Below, piece after piece: positions 59,036 to 64,000 of a stretch of 64,000 bases of DNA (its first letter is position 1; each line of letters starts with the position of its first letter). Where the stretch lies: contig NZ_JACHXV010000002.1 in the NCBI RefSeq assembly GCF_014192375.1, forward strand, positions 297,569 to 361,568, read 5' to 3'. The position numbers and the translations under genes are program-made. The notes below the pieces were generated by a model that did not search any database, was not told where the DNA came from, and saw nothing but the letters and a program-made list of their open reading frames with translations. The DNA is from Endobacter medicaginis. Its GTDB lineage: Bacteria > Pseudomonadota > Alphaproteobacteria > Acetobacterales > Acetobacteraceae.

Positions 59036-60193
59036 TTACCCGATATGCTCGGGAATGCGCGACGCGGCTGCCGCCTCCGCGGCGGTCTGCGCGGCCTCGG
59101 CGGCCTGGATCTCGGCCACCTTCTGCTCGACCAGCTCGATCACGTGCTCGACCATGTCGCCATCGGCGGTGGTGTGGTCCTGCTTGCCGGCCGAGTAGAC
59201 CATGTGCCGTCCGGAGCCGCCGCCGGTCACGCCGAGATCGGTCATCAGCGCCTCGCCCGGCCCGTTGACCACGCAGCCGATGATCGACAGCGTCAGCGGC
59301 GTCTCGATATGCGCCAGGCGCTCTTCCAGCGTCTGCACGGTCTTGATGACGTTGAAGCCCTGACGCGCACAGGACGGGCAGGAGATGATCTTGACGCCGC
59401 GATTGCGCAGGCCGAGCGATTTGAGGATGTCCCAGCCCACCCGGACTTCCTCCTCCGGCTCGGCGGAGAGCGACACGCGCATGGTGTCGCCCACCCCGGC
59501 CCAGAGCAGCGAGCCGAGCCCGATGGAAGACTTCACCGTGCCGGCGCGCTGGCCGCCGGCTTCGGTGATGCCGATATGCAGCGGGTGGTCACACACCTCG
59601 GCAAGCTGGTTGTAGGCGGCGACCGCGAGGAACACGTCGGACGCCTTCACCGAGATCTTGAACTCGTGGAAATCGTGGTCCTGCAGGATCTTGGCATGCT
59701 CGAGCGCGCTCTCGACCAGGGCGTCGGGGTTGGGTTCGCCGTATTTCTCCAGCAGATGGCGCTCCAGCGAGCCGGCATTTACCCCGATGCGGATCGAGCA
59801 GCCATGGTCCTTCGCGGCATTGACCACTTCGCGCACCCGGCTGGCATTGCCGATATTGCCCGGATTGATGCGTAGGCAGGCCGCGCCCGCCTGGGCCGCC
59901 TCGATGGCGCGCCGATAGTGGAAATGGATGTCGGCGACGATCGGCACGTTCACCTCGCGCACGATCTCGGCGAGTGCCGCGGTGCTTTCCTCGTCGGGAC
60001 AGGAGACGCGCACGATGTCCACCCCGGCCAGTTCGGCGCGGCGGATCTGGGCGATCGTCGCCTCCGCATCCGAGGTCAGCGTGTTGGTCATCGTCTGCAC
60101 CGTGATCGGCGCATCGCCACCGACCGGCACCCGTCCGACATGGATCTGTCGCGACTTGCGGCGGGTGATCTGCTGATACGGGCGGTACATCAT
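59036..60193 (-). CDS. ispG: 4-hydroxy-3-methylbut-2-en-1-yl diphosphate synthase
   Basis: This 385-residue 4Fe-4S enzyme makes HMBPP in the MEP isoprenoid pathway. It has the TIM barrel ([35 protein letters not shown]) and cluster cysteines in [11 protein letters not shown] and [11 protein letters not shown]. Start [15 protein letters not shown] at ATG 60193 matches the family; the longer frame to 60256 adds non-conserved residues. GGAGAC lies about 12 bases upstream. It is followed by hisS after 45 bp. Confidence 0.95.
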   Translation of the reverse strand: MMYRPYQQITRRKSRQIHVGRVPVGGDAPITVQTMTNTLTSDAEATIAQIRRAELAGVDIVRVSCPDEESTAALAEIVREVNVPIVADIHFHYRRAIEAAQAGAACLRINPGNIGNASRVREVVNAAKDHGCSIRIGVNAGSLERHLLEKYGEPNPDALVESALEHAKILQDHDFHEFKISVKASDVFLAVAAYNQLAEVCDHPLHIGITEAGGQRAGTVKSSIGLGSLLWAGVGDTMRVSLSAEPEEEVRVGWDILKSLGLRNRGVKIISCPSCARQGFNVIKTVQTLEERLAHIETPLTLSIIGCVVNGPGEALMTDLGVTGGGSGRHMVYSAGKQDHTTADGDMVEHVIELVEQKVAEIQAAEAAQTAAEAAAASRIPEHIG

Positions 60194-60308
60194 GAGGCGT
60201 CTGTCTCCGGACGGGTCGGCGCGCACGCGGCCGACACGGTCGATTATGCCCCACAACGCCGCCCGCGGTCACCCCGCACGCGACAGATGGGGTCGCGTCG
60301 CAAAAAAC

Positions 60309-61565
60309 CTAGGGCTGACCGGCCGGCGGCGAGGCGGCACGATGCTGCTGGAGCTGGATGTTGTTGAGATCGTCCGCACTCGGCTCGTGCGACGGCACTG
60401 CGACCGGCTTCGGACGACGCGGATGTGTCGCCTTCGTCCCGCTGCCGCTGAAATCGGCCGGCAGTCCGGCGACACCCGGCGACGGCGGCGCGGTCGCGGC
60501 GGGTGCGGGCGGTGCGGCGGAGGAGGCGGGCGGGAACACCGCCTGCGGCGAAACCGCCATGCCTTCGCCACCGAGCTTGACGTTGCGCAGCACCGCCCCG
60601 TCGCGGCCGAGCACCGGCGCCTCGACGCCGCCGGTGGCGATCGCCAGCCCACCGGCATTGCCCACCGTCATCACCGCCTGCCCGGCCCCCGGCGGCAGCA
60701 CCCAGCGATCACCGGGCTGCATGGTGTGGTCATAGAGCACATGGCCATCCCGGCGCACCTGAACCCAGCTCGCGGCCTTCGCCACCAGCGCCACCTCGCC
60801 CGGCGCAACGGCCGGCGTCTGCGGGGTCGCCTGCGTCGTGACCGACGGGGGCGGGGCGGGCTGCGGAACAGGTTGCGGCGTCGGCTGGGGGGCGGTCTGC
60901 ACCGTCTGCGGCACGGCGGCGGGGGCCAGCGCGGCAGGCAGCGGAGCGGGCACGGACGTCTCCGCCGGCGCCGGCGGCAATACGCTCGGCGGACGCGCCG
61001 CCTGCCCGTCCGGCAGCACGGAAGCCACCGCCGGGCTGGGCTGCTGGGCGGTCGGCGGCGTCGGGGCGCCGCCTGCCGTCACTGCCGGCGCGGGCAGCGG
61101 CGGCACGCTCTGTGCGGGCACCGTGACATGGCTGCTGAGATGATACCAGCCGGCATAGACCAGCCCGATCACCACCAGGCCGACCAGCACCGCAGCACCT
61201 GCCGGCACGCCGCGTTCGGGCATCGGGGCGGGGAAAGCGAGCTCCGGCTTGCGGTTGACGTCGCGCGATTCGCTGCGGAAGCGGCGACAGAGCGGTTCCG
61301 GATCGAGGCCGAGAATATTGGCGTAGCTGCGCAGGAAGCCCAGCGCATAGGCATTGCCCGGCACCGATTTGAGGTCGCCGCGCTCGATCGCTTCCAGATA
61401 GGGAAGACGGATGCGCAGGGCGGAGGCGATCTCGCCGAGATCCCAGCCCAGCGCCTCGCGGCGTGCGCGCAGCTCGTCGCCGACACGCCCCGCCGCCGTG
61501 GCACCGGCGCCCGATGCCTGACCTCCGGCAGCCCCCGACGCCATCCGGACGGTCTCGGTCTTCAT
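60309..61565 (-). CDS. RodZ-like membrane helix-turn-helix protein
   Basis: This 418-residue protein has a cytoplasmic HTH (about 28-95: LGEIASALRIRLPYLEAIER and GNAYALGFLRSYANILGLDP), one membrane segment (about 120-141), a long Pro/Ala-rich linker and a DUF4115 C-terminal beta domain (about 270-350, with SWVQVRRDGHVLYDHTMQPG). This is the layout of RodZ, which links the MreB cytoskeleton to the cell wall. It overlaps the nitronate monooxygenase stop by 4 bp. RodZ function is inferred from architecture. Confidence 0.9.
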   Translation of the reverse strand: MKTETVRMASGAAGGQASGAGATAAGRVGDELRARREALGWDLGEIASALRIRLPYLEAIERGDLKSVPGNAYALGFLRSYANILGLDPEPLCRRFRSESRDVNRKPELAFPAPMPERGVPAGAAVLVGLVVIGLVYAGWYHLSSHVTVPAQSVPPLPAPAVTAGGAPTPPTAQQPSPAVASVLPDGQAARPPSVLPPAPAETSVPAPLPAALAPAAVPQTVQTAPQPTPQPVPQPAPPPSVTTQATPQTPAVAPGEVALVAKAASWVQVRRDGHVLYDHTMQPGDRWVLPPGAGQAVMTVGNAGGLAIATGGVEAPVLGRDGAVLRNVKLGGEGMAVSPQAVFPPASSAAPPAPAATAPPSPGVAGLPADFSGSGTKATHPRRPKPVAVPSHEPSADDLNNIQLQQHRAASPPAGQP

Positions 61566-62638
61566 GCCGCGCTGTGCTCCGACCGCTGATCCGTCCCCGC
61601 CCCCTCGCCGCGCCGGGCCAGGGCGGCGATGGCCTGCTCGACCAGTGTGGAGACGATGGTCGCCACCGGCAACACGTCCGATACCATGCCGACCGACTGC
61701 CCGGCCATCACCGAGCCGTTCTCGACATCGCCGTCGATCACCGCCCGGCGCAGTGCCCCGGCCCAGAACTGCTCGATCTCGAGCTGGGCCGCGTCGCGCG
61801 TCAGTTCGCCCGACTGGAAGCGCTGCAGGGTCTCGGCCTGATGGGCGAGGAACCGCCTGGTGCCGGCATTCACCAGCCCGCGCACCGGGATCACCGGGAA
61901 GCGCTCGTCAAGCTGCACCGACGGCAGCGCATCGCGGGCGGAGGCGCGCAGGAAGGCGCGCTTGAAATTCTCGTGCGCGATGCTCTCGCTCGCCGCCGCG
62001 AACAGCGTGCCGAGCTGCGCGCCCGAGGCGCCCATCTCCAGCATGCCGGCCACCGCATCGCCGCGCCCCAGACCGCCGGCGACGAACACCGGAACCTCGC
62101 TGATATGCGGCAGGATCTCCTGCGCCAGCACGGTCAGCGACACCGGCCCGATATGCCCGCCCGCCTCGGAGCCCTCGATCACCAGCCCGTCCACCCCGGT
62201 GCGCACCAGGCGCTTGGCCAGCACCAGCGCGGGGGCGAACGCGATCACCTTGGCCCCGCCATCCTTGGCCCGGCGCATCGCCGCGCCCGGCGGCAGCCCG
62301 CCCGCGAAGACGATGTGACCCACGCCGGCGGCAAGGCACACATCGACCAGCGCATCGAGCTGGGGGTGCATGGTGATGAGGTTGACGCCGAAGGGCTGCG
62401 TGGTCAGCGCCTGGGTGGCGGCGATCTCGCGCTCCAGCAGGTCCGGCGTCATCGCCCCGCAGGCGATCACCCCGAAGCCGCCGGCATTGGAGATCGCCGA
62501 GACCAGGTGGCGCTCGCTGACCCAGCTCATCGCCCCGCCGAGAATGGCGTAGCGGGTGCCCAGCAGCGCGCGTCCGCGCGCCCAGAGCCGCTCGAGGCGC
62601 GCCGCCGCCGCGACCTGGGCCTGTGCGGTGTCAGACAT
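61562..62638 (-). CDS. Nitronate monooxygenase family protein
   Basis: This 358-residue FMN-dependent TIM-barrel protein is related to nitronate monooxygenase and FabK-like enoyl reductases: GGAMSWVSERHLVSAISNAG, GGFGVIACGAM and IEGSEAGGHIG. It starts at ATG 62638, overlapping lysC by 8 bp; ATG 62647 is also possible. Many members have unknown physiological substrates. It is part of the lysC-to-prfA operon-like run. Confidence 0.9.
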   Translation of the reverse strand: MSDTAQAQVAAAARLERLWARGRALLGTRYAILGGAMSWVSERHLVSAISNAGGFGVIACGAMTPDLLEREIAATQALTTQPFGVNLITMHPQLDALVDVCLAAGVGHIVFAGGLPPGAAMRRAKDGGAKVIAFAPALVLAKRLVRTGVDGLVIEGSEAGGHIGPVSLTVLAQEILPHISEVPVFVAGGLGRGDAVAGMLEMGASGAQLGTLFAAASESIAHENFKRAFLRASARDALPSVQLDERFPVIPVRGLVNAGTRRFLAHQAETLQRFQSGELTRDAAQLEIEQFWAGALRRAVIDGDVENGSVMAGQSVGMVSDVLPVATIVSTLVEQAIAALARRGEGAGTDQRSEHSAA

Positions 62639-63869
62639 CGAGGTCATAGGCGCTGTGCAGCGCACGCACCGCGAGCTCGGTATAGTCGTTGGCGATCAGC
62701 ACGCTGACCTTGATCTCGGAGGTGGAGATCACCTGGATGTTGATCTGCCGCTCCGACAGGGTGCGGAACATCGTGGATGCGACGCCGGCATGGCTGCGCA
62801 TGCCGACACCCACGATGCTGATCTTGGCGACATCGGGGTCGCAGAGCAGCTCCTCGTAACGGATGGTCTCGCGCATCTCGCCCAGCAGCACCTGCGCGCG
62901 GGCGAGGTCGGACTTGCCGACGGTGAAGGTCATGTCGGTGCTGCCGTCCGCACCGGTAGACTGCACGATCATGTCGACATTGACGTTGGCTTCCGCCAGC
63001 GGCCCGAACACCGACGCCGCGATGCCCGGCCGGTCCGGCACGCGCCGCACCGTCAGTCGCGCCTCATCGCGCGAGTAGGCGATGCCGGCGACAATTTCCT
63101 TTTCCACGATCTCGTCCTCATCCACCACCAGCGTGCCGGGAAGCGCACCCTCCCGCGGGGCGGGGCCATCCGTGAAGCTGGACAGCACCTGTACCCGCAC
63201 GCGTTCCTTCATCGCCAGCTCGACGCTGCGCGTCTGCAACACCTTCGCCCCCACCGAAGCGAGCTCGAGCATCTCCTCATAGGTGATCTTATCGAGCTTG
63301 CGCGCCTTCGCAACGATCCGCGGATCGGTGGTGTAGACACCGTCCACGTCCGTATAGATATCGCACCGATCCGCCTTTAGCGCGGCGGCGAGGGCGACCG
63401 CCGAGGTGTCGGACCCGCCGCGGCCCAGCGTGGTGATCCGCCCCTCGGGGCCCAACCCCTGGAAGCCGGCCACCACCGGCACCACCCCCTGCTCCATCGA
63501 AGCGAGCAGCGCATCGGGCTCGATGCGGCCGATCCGTGCGCGGCCATGCGCGCCGTCGGTGTGCAGCGGGATCTGCCAACCATGAAACGAGCGGCTTTCG
63601 ATGCCGATCGCCTGCAGCGCGATCGCCAGCAGCCCCGACGTCACCTGCTCGCCGGTGGCAACCACGGAATCGTATTCGCGCGGGTCGTGCAGCTCCATCA
63701 GCGCATCGCACCAGCCGACGAGCTGATTGGTCACCCCGGCCATCGCCGAGACCACCACCGCGACCTGGTCGCCAGCCGCGACCTGGGCGGCGATCCGGCG
63801 CGCGGCGGCGCGGATACGGTCGAGATCGGCCATCGACGTGCCGCCGAATTTCATCACGATGCGGGCCAA
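62631..63869 (-). CDS. lysC: Aspartate kinase
   Basis: This 412-residue enzyme catalyses the first step of lysine, threonine and methionine synthesis. It begins MARIVMKFGGTSMADLD (the KFGGTS signature), followed by the GRGGSDTSAVAL nucleotide motif and two C-terminal ACT domains (VPDRPGIAASVFGPLAEANV and GVGMRSHAGVASTMFRTL) typical of feedback-regulated kinases. Length matches the single-chain alpha form. It heads the leftward run of housekeeping genes. Confidence 0.96.
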   Translation of the reverse strand: MARIVMKFGGTSMADLDRIRAAARRIAAQVAAGDQVAVVVSAMAGVTNQLVGWCDALMELHDPREYDSVVATGEQVTSGLLAIALQAIGIESRSFHGWQIPLHTDGAHGRARIGRIEPDALLASMEQGVVPVVAGFQGLGPEGRITTLGRGGSDTSAVALAAALKADRCDIYTDVDGVYTTDPRIVAKARKLDKITYEEMLELASVGAKVLQTRSVELAMKERVRVQVLSSFTDGPAPREGALPGTLVVDEDEIVEKEIVAGIAYSRDEARLTVRRVPDRPGIAASVFGPLAEANVNVDMIVQSTGADGSTDMTFTVGKSDLARAQVLLGEMRETIRYEELLCDPDVAKISIVGVGMRSHAGVASTMFRTLSERQINIQVISTSEIKVSVLIANDYTELAVRALHSAYDLDV

Positions 63870-63966
63870 CTCGATCCCTCGGTCCTGCGCTGCGCCATCA
63901 TGCGCGGGCGATTTGCCTCGGCACGGGCAGCGGCGTCACATACAGGCGACAAGGGAATGCGGCAAC

Positions 63967-64000
63967 ATGGTTGAAACGATACAGAGCCCCAAAACGACGC
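63967..64000 (+). CDS. Start of a divergent gene (possibly ubiG), cut by window end
   Basis: ATG 63967 with AAGGGAA at about 63951 begins MVETIQSPKTT and runs off the window. In related genomes ubiG, the ubiquinone-biosynthesis O-methyltransferase, is commonly divergent from lysC, and the first residues fit a short variable N-terminus. The identity is inferred from gene order only; 98 bp separate the two starts. Confidence 0.35.
   Translation, partial: MVETIQSPKTT

Overview
The window is high-GC DNA (roughly two thirds G+C) from an alphaproteobacterium, most likely a member of the Acetobacteraceae (Rhodospirillales). The main clue is the right end: aspartate kinase, nitronate monooxygenase, a RodZ-like membrane HTH protein, ispG, hisS, prfA and then prmC, a DUF4167 protein and an MscS channel, an order I associate with that family. 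Phosphoketolase with acetate kinase, an NAD-type isocitrate dehydrogenase and the uvrD-prmA pair fit as well. The taxonomic call is an inference from gene order and protein character; no search was run.

Layout. (1) 1-2.7 kb: a remnant accessory patch with an MFS-like fragment, a 36-bp palindrome, lower-GC DNA with a small unknown gene, a reading frame broken by two stops, and a complete tyrosine integrase. (2) 2.7-18.3 kb: a large organosulfur-type locus in three transcription units plus one single gene. One leftward unit encodes a TonB-dependent receptor, an SsuA/TauA-like binding protein and an acyl-CoA-dehydrogenase-fold monooxygenase. A second leftward unit encodes a LysR regulator, a peroxiredoxin-like protein, a third binding protein, a permease and an ATPase. 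A rightward unit encodes a luciferase-like flavin monooxygenase, a D-2-hydroxyacid dehydrogenase, a class II aldolase, a cysteine-dioxygenase-type thiol dioxygenase and a four-domain rhodanese. (3) 18.2-25 kb: a TPR/glycosyltransferase-like protein, an RND efflux pump and adaptor, and a divergent TetR regulator. (4) 25-32.3 kb: a Tat-exported metallophosphoesterase, RadC, a HAD phosphatase, the remnant of an outer-membrane efflux factor, a second RadC with a destroyed metalloprotease motif, a UvrD-type helicase and PrmA. (5) 32.4-37.3 kb: phosphoketolase, acetate kinase and an Nramp-like transporter. (6) 37.2-41.8 kb: an MHS-type MFS transporter, a FadH-type dienoyl-CoA reductase and a BenE-like transporter. 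(7) 41.9-49.4 kb: an aminopeptidase P, NAD-isocitrate dehydrogenase, a HAD protein, a DUF3253 protein, a zeta-toxin-like remnant, a DoxX-type membrane protein, a small 2Fe-2S ferredoxin, tRNA-Met, MscS and DUF4167. (8) 49.7-64 kb: the prmC...lysC housekeeping block, interrupted between prmC and prfA by an unknown secreted protein, an MpaB-type oxygenase, two YncE-like beta-propellers and a lipoxygenase.

The two most interesting items are these. The lipoxygenase at 54170-56206 is Tat-exported, has all five predicted iron ligands including the C-terminal isoleucine, and sits beside two duplicated periplasmic beta-propellers. The 15-kb organosulfur locus pairs import across both membranes with two unrelated flavin monooxygenase types, a thiol dioxygenase and a rhodanese that keeps only one of four possible catalytic cysteines.

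Functions are assigned by recognising motifs and family character by eye. Start codons are marked as uncertain where the sequence does not decide.
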